This document shows, piece by piece, positions 1-7,324 of a stretch of 20,120 nt of DNA. The DNA comes from JBAYJY01 sp041664945 (GTDB lineage: Bacteria > UBP15 > UBA6099), in NCBI GenBank assembly GCA_041664945.1, contig JBAYJY010000078.1:1-20120 (forward strand). The letters are read 5' to 3'. Numbering within the stretch: position 1 is the stretch's first letter; every line of letters starts with the position of its first letter. The position numbers and the translations under genes are program-made. The notes beneath the pieces were generated by a model. That model had not been told where the DNA came from and made no database searches. It saw nothing but the letters and a program-made list of their open reading frames with translations.

Positions 1-3000
1 ATGCGGCGATGGAACTTGCGCTTGTGGAGTAGTTGCCGTTGGCGTAAGAGATCGCGGGGAGCCCCGGCGGGTTGGCGTCGACGCGGATGCCGTTGGAGAC
101 AGTCGCCACGCCCGGCACGTCGGCTGAATTGCGCGCCCGAACGGAGAAATAATAGGTTGTTCCCTGAGTGAGCGCCAGCCCGGTTTTGGTGATAGTTGTC
201 ACTGCGCCGGCGTTCGTCCAGTCGAGCGTGTTTCGAGCGCCCGGCGCTGTGCCGATTGCGTAATCGTAAGACAGCGCGGTGGCGACCGCCGACCAGTTTT
301 CGGAAAGTGTATTGTTGCTCGGCGTGAAAGCTTCGTCGGCGCCGAGGCCGTCGTTAATAGTCGCCGGTCCGGAAAGCAGCGTCGTATTGACCGTAACGCC
401 GATCGAGGAACCGACCGCGCTCCAAAGCCCTGCCGCATTTTTCGCTTTGATGTTTATGTAATATGTCGAGCCATGAGTCATGCTCAGTCCGGTGATTGAT
501 ATCTGTGTGTTAACTCCAGCCGAATACCAGTCTTTTACACTCGTGTCGCCCGCCGCGGTTCCGACGGAAACCTGATATTCGACAATGCCGGATTCCGGAT
601 CGGAAGATGTCCACGAAGCTTCGAGGAAATTAGTCTGGCTTGTCTGAGAGTCGGGCACGTTGACCGCTGGCGTTGTCGGCGCGTCGGTGTCAACGAGAAC
701 GCCGTTTGAGTTCCCGGAGGCGCCGTCGATTCCGCCGAGATTGCGGCCTCTAACAGTGACAATGTAGGTCACGCCGTTCGAGAGGGGAAGCCCGCTGTCG
801 GTGAAGGAGGTCGCGGCGGTGGTTGTCCATGTTTTTATGCTCGTGTCGTCGGGGGCGGTTCCGATGGCGTAGATATATGAGACCGCGCCGGACACAGCGT
901 CCCAGTTTGCGGAAATTGTATCGGGAGATGTGGAGTAAGCGATGTCGGAAGCTACGCCGTCGCGGACAGTCGGCGCGGCAGGCGCCGAAGATGCGATGAT
1001 CGTGCTTGTGTCGCCGTTGCCGCCGGGATATGCGGACCAGTTTCCGGCGTTATCGAGGGCCTTGCACTGGAAATAGAGCGTGTGGCCGTCGATGCCGCTT
1101 GTGAACGAGGCGGTGGACAGGCTTGTGAATGTCTGCCAGTTGGACCAGTTGCCGCCCGCGCCGTCTTTAAATTGAATATAATACAGGTTCGCGATACCGG
1201 CGCCGGCGTCGCTCGAAGACCAAGAAACGCTGAACGAATTTGAGCCTTGATAAGCGGAGAGCGGCGCGACAGCGCAGGTTGGCGGAGTTGTGTCTATTAG
1301 GATGCCGTCGCTGTTGCCGGCGAGGCTCCAGACGTCGGCGCTGCTGAGACCCTTGACTGATATAAAGTAATTAGAGCCGGGCGTTAGAGTGACGTTTCGG
1401 GTGACGGTTGTGTTCAAGCCGTTGGTTGTCCATCCGAGAACGTCGGTTGCGCCGGCGCTCGTGCCGATAGCGAATTGATATTCTTTAATTCCGGAGATTC
1501 CGGGGGCGGCGGTCCAGGTTGCGTGTAGTTTCGTCGTATCGTTAGTGAATGCGCCGTCGTCGGTGACAACCGGAGTTCCGGGTTTGAGGCTGTCGATCGT
1601 GACGCCGTCCGAGTTGTTCGGGGCGCCGAAATTCCCGGCGTTGTTTCTCGCTTTGACGCGGATAAAATAGTCGTCGCCCTGAACGAGGCTCAGGCCGGTG
1701 GCGGTGTAGCTTGTGACGTTGCCGACGTCTGTCCAGTTGAGGGCGTCGCAGTTTGCCGGGGTCGTGTGGGCGACGCAGAGCGAATAGCCCGCTGCGTTTG
1801 CGGAGGCGGTCCAGTTTGCTGACAGGCTGGTCAGCGACGGGAAGAAGCTTAAGTCGTCGCCGGTTCCGTCGTTGATAGTGAGCGGAGCGGGCGGGACGGT
1901 GGAGTCCACGGTAGTCGAAGTGTTTCCGTCTCCGCCGGGATAAACGCCGGCGTTGCCGGCGACATCATGTGAGTGGCATTGGAAATAGTAAGTGTGTCCG
2001 TCGACGCCGCCGGTGAACAGATAGGCGGAACCGGCGTCGGCGGTTGTCAAATCGGTCCACGCGCCGGCTTGGCCGTCCTTGTACTGAACGTCCGTATTCG
2101 CGACGCCGGAGCGGGCGTCCGCGCTGCTCCACTGAACGCTGAATGAGGTGTTTGTCTGGTATGGCGAGTTGGGAAGCGTTATGACGCAGGTCGGCGCTGC
2201 GAGATCGACTTTTGTTCCGTTCGAAGTGCCGACCGTTCCGTATGCCAACGTCACTTTCTTGCCTTTTACGGAGAGGTAATAAGTCGTTCCGTTGTCGGCG
2301 AAATTGAAACCGGACTGAGTGAAATATGTGTTTGTTGTGTCGGCGCTCCAATTAATGATGTCAACGCCGCCGGGAGTTGTGCCGACAGCGTAAGAGTAAG
2401 CGATAGCGCCGGTCACCGCTCCCCAATTGCCGGAAAGTTTGGTCGGGTCGTTGGTGAAATTCTGGTCCGGGCCGGTTTCCGCGCCGTCGTTGATCGGCGA
2501 GGGAGCGGACAGCGTGCTCGTGTTAACTGTTGTGGAAACGTAATAGTCGGGCGATGACGGGTAGGGCGACAAGTTGCCGACATTGTCGCGCGCTTTGACG
2601 CGGAAGTAGTAAGTGTGGCCATTGACGCCGGTGAACACCGCGGTTGTCAAAAGCGTGTTGACCTGCCAGTCGGTCCAGAGGCCTGCGCCGTCCTTGACCT
2701 GAACGGTGAAGTCTTTGAGGCCGGACTCGCCTGCGCCGTCCGCGCCGCTCCAAGTGACGTTGAATGTCAGCGCGCCGACAACTGCCGCGTTCGGCTCAGA
2801 CATGTTCACGGTCGGCGGCAGGATGTCGACTTTGACGCCGTTCGAGGGTTCCTCTTTATAGATCCCGGCAAAGTTGTATGACCTGACGCTGACGTAGTAA
2901 ATGGTGTTGTGAGTCAAAGTCAGGCCGGGAGCGCTGAGCGAAGTGTTCATCAGAGGAGCCATTGAGGTCCAGTTGACGATGCCGGTTCCGCCCGCGGTTG

Positions 3001-4165
3001 TGCCGATTGCGTATTCGTAGTGTTCCAGATCGCCGGCCGGGTTGGCGTCGGTGTCGTGAGCGGACCAGCTCGCTTCTATAGTGTTGTTGGATGCCTGATA
3101 TGTAATGTCGGTTGCGGTGGGGCCGTCGATGACGAAAGGCGGTCCGCCCGCGGTGTCGAAAACCGGAACTGTAGTGTCGACGATCATCTGAGCGTCTTGA
3201 ACATCGCCGGCCGTCCAGTCCTCGGCGTTGCCGGTTTTGTCGATGGCGCTGCTGCGGAACTGGTAGATTCCATTTCCGGCGGGAATGCCTCCGGGGGGAG
3301 CGGCGGCGTTGAAGGTGACGTTGTTGCCGGGTTCGCAGGTCAGCCAGTCTGTCCATGCGCCGCCGTCTTTTCGGACTTGAATGTGGTAGCAGTTCAAGCC
3401 GCTTCCGGGGACGGGGTCGGCGCCGCCGGTCCATGCCACGTTGAACGACAGGTTCGGGGTGTATCCGGGCGCCGCGAAGGCCGTGACAGAGGAATCGTTA
3501 GGTTTGCGGGTGTCGAGCTGAGTGAAAGTCGCGCCGGGATCTACGTCGAAGTTGTCTGTGTTTCCGGCGTTGTCGACCGCCTGCGCGCGGAAGTGGTAGA
3601 TGTGGCCTTCCGTGCCGCTGAACGGAATGTCGACGAACGGGCCGGCGCAGTTTGTCTGCGGTTCGGCGGACCACACCGGGGTGGCGTTCGCGGTCTCGTC
3701 CCATTTTTCAAGGTTGATCGCTTTGACGCCGCTGCCCGGCGCCGTGTCTCCGCAATTGACCCTGACGTTCAGGCTCGTGGATTGCGTGTAAGCCGGTAGG
3801 GCGACGATCGAATGGTTTGGAGCCGTATTGTCGACCCTGATTTTCGAAGTGTTGTCCGCGTCGTAAGTGTCGGTGTTATTGACGTTGTCTTTAGCCTGAA
3901 CGCGAAGCATATACTCGTGGCCTTCGACAGCGTTGAAGGAAGATGAGAAACTCGGGCCGCCGCCGGGATTGAAGCAGGCGCCGCCGGGAAAATTCGTCCA
4001 GGAGCCGGCGGCTGTGATGTCTTTGAACTGAACTGAGAAACATTGAATTCCGCTGCCGGTGATCGGAGAGCCGGGGTCACTCGCCGTCCAACTGAAAGGA
4101 ACGCTCAAACCGGCGTTGTAATAGCTGGGTTGTGTTATATATGAAGTTATGGCGTGAGTCGGCGC
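1..4165 (-). repeat. Coding array of about 14 FnIII-like modules, period near 303 bp
   Basis: Module boundaries read in the translation fall near 4165, 3825, 3508, 3175, 2825, 2520, 2205, 1904, 1590, 1290, 1000, 688, 385 and 73, the last module being cut by the edge. The two classes are arranged in transcription order as B-B-B-A-B-A-B-A-A-B-A-A-A-A(partial), where B has the W-[ST]-D-W plus DGHTYYF core and A has the AIGT...NWT core. The DNA copies have diverged, so this is an old protein-level duplication and not a recent tandem expansion. Boundaries are approximate to about 15 bp. Confidence 0.8.
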
Positions 4166-4930
4166 GACGGTATCCTTATAAACTGTGAACACGTCTTTCT
4201 GTTCGAACCAGTTGGTGGCCGCGTCCTGCACTTTGACGCTGATGTAGTTTATGCCTTGTTGAAGAGAGGCGAAATCGACGCTCCAATGCGTTGTATAACT
4301 GGACGCGCCGGAATTCGAGAATATCTGAGTCCAGTCTTTTATAACCGTGCCGCCGTTGTTGGGGTCGGGATAGACTCTGTAGAAAGCGTCTTTGAGAAAA
4401 CCGTTGTCCGAGAAACCGATGTTGTAAGTGTTTCCGGCGGAGCCGCGCCACGCATTGTCGCCCGACTCATTGTCCTGAACCGTAGGAGCCACGTTTTCGA
4501 GGGTTATCGCTTGCGGAGTCCCCGCATCGTCGGAGTAAATCGTTCCTCCGCGTTTGTAATGAACGTAATAGGGCGTTCCGGGAACCATGCTCGATGAGAA
4601 TGAAACAGGGAAAGATGAATTTGCAACCACTCCCGTCCAATTAAGTATGAAGCCGCTCGAAGCGTTTGTCGTCGATGATACCGCGATCTGGTCGCCGGCC
4701 TGGAAGCCCTCGTTGTCAATGTGATAACAAATCTGGAACATGTTCAGATAGGAAAGCGCTCCGCTCGCGCCTCCGCAAGTCGACGCGTCATAGTTCGATT
4801 TTGTTATCGGCTTGACCGAAATCGGATCGGCCTGCGCGCTCGCTGTTTCCTGGATTGCGCCTAATAACAACAACGCCGCCAGTAACAGCCATATCGTTTT
4901 TGTCGAAATTTTGTTTTTTGTGGATGACAT
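1..4930 (-). CDS. Very large secreted fibronectin type III-like repeat protein (C-terminus outside window)
   Basis: I translated the minus strand from the ATG at 4930-4928 and the frame stays open for 1643 codons to the left edge, so the gene is cut by the window and not broken. The start has GAGGAG seven bases upstream. Residues 1-32 are a signal peptide: basic start, hydrophobic core at about 13-25, then T-A-S-A before Q33. Two unlike beta-type domains follow (about 33-145 and 146-255). The rest is fibronectin type III-like modules of about 100 residues with repeated cores such as TYYFRVKARDN and YYFSVRARN. There are two recurring classes: one has a W-[ST]-D-W segment and DGHTYYF; the other has AIGT followed by NWT and ends NGVxVD. 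The protein is exported and probably surface-attached or released, with a role in adhesion, carbohydrate binding or as a scaffold. No catalytic domain is visible in this part. The FnIII assignment is confident; the function is not known. Confidence 0.9.
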   Translation of the reverse strand, partial: MSSTKNKISTKTIWLLLAALLLLGAIQETASAQADPISVKPITKSNYDASTCGGASGALSYLNMFQICYHIDNEGFQAGDQIAVSSTTNASSGFILNWTGVVANSSFPVSFSSSMVPGTPYYVHYKRGGTIYSDDAGTPQAITLENVAPTVQDNESGDNAWRGSAGNTYNIGFSDNGFLKDAFYRVYPDPNNGGTVIKDWTQIFSNSGASSYTTHWSVDFASLQQGINYISVKVQDAATNWFEQKDVFTVYKDTVAPTHAITSYITQPSYYNAGLSVPFSWTASDPGSPITGSGIQCFSVQFKDITAAGSWTNFPGGACFNPGGGPSFSSSFNAVEGHEYMLRVQAKDNVNNTDTYDADNTSKIRVDNTAPNHSIVALPAYTQSTSLNVRVNCGDTAPGSGVKAINLEKWDETANATPVWSAEPQTNCAGPFVDIPFSGTEGHIYHFRAQAVDNAGNTDNFDVDPGATFTQLDTRKPNDSSVTAFAAPGYTPNLSFNVAWTGGADPVPGSGLNCYHIQVRKDGGAWTDWLTCEPGNNVTFNAAAPPGGIPAGNGIYQFRSSAIDKTGNAEDWTAGDVQDAQMIVDTTVPVFDTAGGPPFVIDGPTATDITYQASNNTIEASWSAHDTDANPAGDLEHYEYAIGTTAGGTGIVNWTSMAPLMNTSLSAPGLTLTHNTIYYVSVRSYNFAGIYKEEPSNGVKVDILPPTVNMSEPNAAVVGALTFNVTWSGADGAGESGLKDFTVQVKDGAGLWTDWQVNTLLTTAVFTGVNGHTYYFRVKARDNVGNLSPYPSSPDYYVSTTVNTSTLSAPSPINDGAETGPDQNFTNDPTKLSGNWGAVTGAIAYSYAVGTTPGGVDIINWSADTTNTYFTQSGFNFADNGTTYYLSVKGKKVTLAYGTVGTSNGTKVDLAAPTCVITLPNSPYQTNTSFSVQWSSADARSGVANTDVQYKDGQAGAWTDLTTADAGSAYLFTGGVDGHTYYFQCHSHDVAGNAGVYPGGDGNTSTTVDSTVPPAPLTINDGTGDDLSFFPSLTSLSANWTASANAAGYSLCVAHTTPANCDALNWTDVGNVTSYTATGLSLVQGDDYFIRVKARNNAGNFGAPNNSDGVTIDSLKPGTPVVTDDGAFTNDTTKLHATWTAAPGISGIKEYQFAIGTSAGATDVLGWTTNGLNTTVTRNVTLTPGSNYFISVKGLSSADVWSLAGNSDGILIDTTPPTCAVAPLSAYQGSNSFSVSWSSSDAGAGIANLYYIQFKDGAGGNWSNWQTFTSLSTASFTSGIDGHTLYFQCKALDNAGNWSAYPGGNGDTSTIIASSAPAAPTVRDGVASDIAYSTSPDTISANWDAVSGAVSYIYAIGTAPDDTSIKTWTTTAATSFTDSGLPLSNGVTYIVTVRGRNLGGIDGASGNSNGVLVDTDAPTTPAVNVPDSQTSQTNFLEASWTSSDPESGIVEYQVSVGTAAGDTSVKDWYSAGVNTQISITGLSMTHGSTYYINIKAKNAAGLWSAVGSSIGVTVNTTLLSGPATINDGLGADEAFTPSNNTLSENWSAVATALSYDYAIGTAPGARNTLDWTNAGAVTTITKTGLALTQGTTYYFSVRARNSADVPGVATVSNGIRVDANPPGLPAISYANGNYSTSASSIAA

Positions 4931-4937
4931 CAGGTGG

Positions 4938-4943
4938 CTCCTC
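4938..4943 (-). promoter_or_regulatory. Shine-Dalgarno site GAGGAG of the repeat protein
   Basis: GAGGAG on the minus strand lies 7 bases before the ATG at 4930. It fixes this start, which also gives a complete signal peptide. Confidence 0.75.
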
Positions 4944-5240
4944 TTTAGTGAAAAGAGTCTCCGCCGATTTTTCTGTTCGGCGGTATCCCCAGTCTCGTTG
5001 GAAAGCTCGTTGCTTTAAATCAAAAAAAAAATAAAACTTAAAGGATAAATTCCCTTCGCGTTTCAATCACTTGATGTTAATATGTCTACAAACGCTTTTT
5101 GTCTTAACTTCCGATTTCCCTTTAAGGTATATTTAATTATTATCTATTATAACTTAGAAATCATAAACCGTATACTCGATAATATTTTTTTAACACATTT
5201 TTTTTTGGAATTGTTCCTGCCATCTCAAATACAATTTCAA

Positions 5241-5261
5241 TCGAAATTCTGTTAAATTCGA
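5241..5261. promoter_or_regulatory. Imperfect inverted repeat, possible operator
   Basis: Arms TCGAAATT and AAATTCGA are separated by CTGTT, with one mismatched pair. The site lies about 20 bases upstream of the candidate -35 at 5280, and a perfect 8-bp palindrome AAGCGCTT follows at 5262-5269. The position suits a regulator site, but in AT-rich DNA such repeats also arise by chance. Confidence 0.25.
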
Positions 5262-5279
5262 AAGCGCTTCAAAAGGCTA

Positions 5280-5308
5280 TTGCCAAAATTTCTTCGGGGT
5301 AGAATAAT
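5280..5308 (+). promoter_or_regulatory. Candidate sigma70-type promoter for the cysteine-rich gene
   Basis: TTGCCA (5280-5285) and AATAAT (5303-5308) are 17 bases apart. Transcription would start near 5315, giving a leader of about 40 bases to the TTG start at 5353. Confidence 0.45.
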
Positions 5309-5340
5309 TATCATGTTCAGCAAATCATTTTTTAAGAAGC

Positions 5341-5344
5341 GAGG
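5341..5344 (+). promoter_or_regulatory. Shine-Dalgarno GAGG supporting a TTG start
   Basis: GAGG sits 8 bases before the TTG at 5353. No in-frame ATG gives the signal peptide. The ATG at 5313 is in a different frame and the ATG at 5345 stops after three codons. Confidence 0.5.
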
Positions 5345-5352
5345 ATGGCAGG

Positions 5353-6363
5353 TTGAATATAAAAATTATCAAAAAACACCTGTTTTTTGCGCTAACGATG
5401 TCGGTATTGTCCGTTTTGGCTGTGTTTGCAGGTTCGCCGGCCGCGAAGAGCGCGTCCGGCGCCGACGCAGGCAAACCGGGGCCATACAGGGATTCTGAAG
5501 ACTTCGTTTCTGAAAAATTCGATGTTTACGAGCTTTTTAGGATCGAGGACGAGCAGGAGTTTCTAAAAAGGCTTGCCGGGATGCCTGAGTCCTTTAAATG
5601 GATCGATCCGAATTCAGTTAAGAAGAAACGCGCTGAATATCAGGAGCAACTGAAAAAGACAAGGGAGAAATATCGCGTCTGTGTCCAAGCCGGCGGCGAA
5701 GAATCGCTTCCGGACGTTTATAAAAAAATAGGCGACAGGCAATATATCGCCAATTATGGTTTGTGCAAGCGGTTGGAAACCGGGCCGGAGGGATGCGCTG
5801 TTATCAAAGATGAGTTCCCGGAAATATATAAAACATGTAAAAATAATGAATCGGTCGCTTGGTTTGAAACGGTTTCTTTTTTGCTTCGGAAAAATGTATC
5901 GGACAAAGATATCGCCGCATACAGCGTTGATTTCTGCAAAAAAAACGGCAAACGCATGAAGCCTTTGATTCATGGCCGCTGCGCAAGCCAAGTCGCTTCG
6001 ATGCTTAAACCTATTCGAACCGCGGTTTTCTATAAAGAAAAGAAAAAATGCGCCGGATTGCCCGAAGGGTTGGGAAAACAGTATTGCAACGCCGTTTTTA
6101 ATCGGGACTCAGGATTTTGCAAAAAGCATAAACGCGAGTTTCCGATGGGCTGCATGGAAAATGGTTTCAAAACAGTCATGGCGGTCGCGCTGAAAGACGA
6201 AAAACTCGCATATCGCGACGGTTCCATGAGCGCGGCTTCGGTGGCGGCGGCGTATCTGCTTGATAAAGATTACTGCGGCAGTTTCTATCGCGATTATCTT
6301 GTCCCCGAGTGTGTGAAACTCGAAAAGTCGGCTATCGACAAAATCCGCGTCGTTTACCCGTAA
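5353..6363 (+). CDS. Secreted cysteine-rich protein of unknown function
   Basis: This is a 336-residue protein starting at TTG, chosen because this frame gives a clean signal peptide: N-I-K-I-I-K-K, a hydrophobic core at about 9-27, then small residues around 28-37. There is no lipobox cysteine. The mature part is lysine-rich and probably helical, and has 12 cysteines at 110, 138, 148, 162, 195, 210, 233, 245, 256, 267, 308 and 320, none in the signal peptide. Spacings of 9-14 residues recur, which fits small helical hairpins held by disulfides in the periplasm or outside the cell. The pattern is not a CxxCH haem site. The gene is visibly more AT-rich than the genes on either side. It appears to stand alone, with an AT-rich promoter region before it and 136 bases before the next gene. 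I do not recognise the family. Confidence 0.75.
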   Translation: MNIKIIKKHLFFALTMSVLSVLAVFAGSPAAKSASGADAGKPGPYRDSEDFVSEKFDVYELFRIEDEQEFLKRLAGMPESFKWIDPNSVKKKRAEYQEQLKKTREKYRVCVQAGGEESLPDVYKKIGDRQYIANYGLCKRLETGPEGCAVIKDEFPEIYKTCKNNESVAWFETVSFLLRKNVSDKDIAAYSVDFCKKNGKRMKPLIHGRCASQVASMLKPIRTAVFYKEKKKCAGLPEGLGKQYCNAVFNRDSGFCKKHKREFPMGCMENGFKTVMAVALKDEKLAYRDGSMSAASVAAAYLLDKDYCGSFYRDYLVPECVKLEKSAIDKIRVVYP

Positions 6364-6455
6364 GCGCCGCGCAGTTAAAACGATTCTTTCAACAAGTCGA
6401 ACTTCAAACCGGATTTTTCATAAGGGAAATATTTTTCTGTCTCTCAATCTATCAT

Positions 6456-6480
6456 TTGCCGATTGAAATTCAGTTATAAT
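6456..6480 (+). promoter_or_regulatory. Candidate promoter of the SCP2/radical SAM operon
   Basis: A perfect TATAAT lies at 6475-6480. The nearest -35-like hexamer, TTGCCG at 6456-6461, is only 13 bases away, so the -35 is poor or the promoter needs an activator or another sigma factor. The start site would be near 6487, just upstream of the ribosome-binding site. No hairpin terminator of the preceding gene is seen in 6364-6455. Confidence 0.45.
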
Positions 6481-6489
6481 ATTTCAAAC

Positions 6490-6495
6490 AGGAGG
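6490..6495 (+). promoter_or_regulatory. Strong Shine-Dalgarno AGGAGG of the SCP2 gene
   Basis: AGGAGG lies 4 bases before the ATG at 6500. The core is perfect and the spacing slightly short. It is the best ribosome-binding site in the operon and supports this start over internal ATGs. Confidence 0.7.
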
Positions 6496-6499
6496 GAAC

Positions 6500-7264
6500 A
6501 TGACACCCGCGGAAAGAAAAGCAGACCCGAAAAAAACAATCAGTCTGATGCGGCGCCGTTTTCTGCCGGACCGTTGCGCAGGCTGGGACACGACAATACA
6601 TATTTTCTTATCGGATGCCGGCAACATTACGGTGAACGTGGATGGCGGGGCGCTCGAAATTCTGGCCGGCCTCAAGGGCAAACCGGTTGCGAGGATCGCC
6701 ACCGACACGAAGACTCTCGCAGCCGTTCTTGCGGGCAAACGCCAGTTCGATCTCGCTGTCGTGCAGGGCGATTTCAACACGGATAACATGATCGAGGCGT
6801 TCAAATTCGTAACCGTTTTCGAGCCTGACGCATACGGGGGCGAGTTGACGGCGACTTCAGCCGCTAAAGACGGTTCGCCGATTCTTGCCGGGAAGAAGGA
6901 AGCCGTCGCATTTCTCACAAAATGGGCTGTGCGGGCGGTGAAGGATCCGTCAGTTCGCGTGCGCGCGGCTGAGTCGGGCTTGAAAGGCTCGCTTGCAATC
7001 CGGGCGGCTAATCCCGATTTCGTTCTCTCGTTCGGCGTGTCGCAGGACGGGTTCACAATCAAATGCAGGCCGTCCGCTAAAAGCGCCGATCTCGATATGG
7101 AAGCCGTGAATATTCATAAAATCCTGTGCGGCGCACAGAACCTGATGATCGGCCTTAACCGAAAAAGCGTCGGCGTCCCGAAAGGTTCCAGCGCCGGCGA
7201 AATACTCGATCTTCTGATTTATATTCAGCCGACTCTTTCTCGAATCTATCGTGAAATGATTTAG
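6500..7264 (+). CDS. Protein with two SCP2-like (sterol carrier) domains
   Basis: 254 residues, with no signal peptide or membrane segment, so cytoplasmic. Residues about 21-108 read as an SCP2 fold: F-L-P-D-R, a beta strand TTIHIFL, then NITVNVDGGALEI, a strand with ARIATDTKTLAAVLAGK and a closing helix after VVQGDF. Residues about 160-252 repeat the plan: SLAIRAA, FVLSFGVSQDGFTIKC, ADLDMEAVNIHKILCG and a last helix LIYIQPTLSRIYREM typical of the SCP2 C-terminus. SCP2 domains bind lipids or other hydrophobic molecules in a tunnel and have no general catalytic role. Being first in an operon with two radical SAM proteins suggests it carries or presents their substrate, comparable in idea to UbiT (SCP2) working with Fe-S proteins in oxygen-independent ubiquinone synthesis. 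That comparison is inference. The domain call rests on reading the pattern and the second domain is the less certain of the two. Confidence 0.75.
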   Translation: MTPAERKADPKKTISLMRRRFLPDRCAGWDTTIHIFLSDAGNITVNVDGGALEILAGLKGKPVARIATDTKTLAAVLAGKRQFDLAVVQGDFNTDNMIEAFKFVTVFEPDAYGGELTATSAAKDGSPILAGKKEAVAFLTKWAVRAVKDPSVRVRAAESGLKGSLAIRAANPDFVLSFGVSQDGFTIKCRPSAKSADLDMEAVNIHKILCGAQNLMIGLNRKSVGVPKGSSAGEILDLLIYIQPTLSRIYREMI

Positions 7265-7283
7265 GCGAAACGCGAATTGAAAT

Positions 7284-7310
7284 CCGCGTTCCGGCGCAAG
7301 TCCGGCGCGG
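7284..7310 (+). other. Intergenic stem-loop between SCP2 and radical SAM genes
   Basis: CCGCG-TT-CCGG, a 7-base loop CGCAAGT, then CCGG-CGCGG form a 9-bp GC-rich stem with a two-base bulge. No T run follows, so it is not a standard terminator. It may stabilise or process the operon mRNA, or lower downstream expression. It fills most of the 60-base gap. Confidence 0.35.
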
Positions 7311-7324
7311 CCTATAACAATTAA

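Larger units (their letters stand above)
4931..5352. other. AT-rich divergent intergenic region, 422 bp
   Basis: No gene is seen here. Composition falls sharply from about 5020 onward, with a run of ten A at about 5022-5031 and several T runs. It must hold promoters for the minus-strand repeat protein and the plus-strand cysteine-rich gene. On the minus strand a perfect TATAAT (5146-5151) exists but has no good -35 box and would give a leader of about 210 bases. On the plus strand a better promoter lies at 5280-5308. No tRNA or clear structured RNA was recognised. Confidence 0.6.

Noticed and set aside
3020..3799. Plus-strand open frame of 259 codons inside the repeat gene, and other plus-strand frames in 1-4600
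   Set aside because: They lie antisense to a continuous 1643-codon frame with signal peptide and FnIII motifs. Their translations are low-complexity Arg/Val/Gly text without domains.
1..4165. Regular spacing of similar segments that might suggest a CRISPR or DNA satellite array
   Set aside because: The period is about 303 bp, the copies are divergent, and the frame is open throughout; it is a protein-domain array.
5146..5151. Perfect TATAAT on the minus strand as promoter of the repeat protein
   Set aside because: No acceptable -35 at 16-18 bases and a leader of about 210 bases; in AT-rich DNA it may be chance, so it is only mentioned under the intergenic region.
5280..5498. Open frame with ATG at 5313 overlapping the start of the cysteine-rich gene
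   Set aside because: Only about 60 residues from that ATG, ending in an Arg-rich run that is the signal-peptide region read out of frame; the TTG-start frame is far longer and gives a proper signal peptide.
6364..6499. Possible small RiPP precursor gene next to the radical SAM operon
   Set aside because: No short frame with a good ribosome-binding site and a plausible leader or core peptide was seen here or in the gaps at 7265-7324 and 11532-11580.
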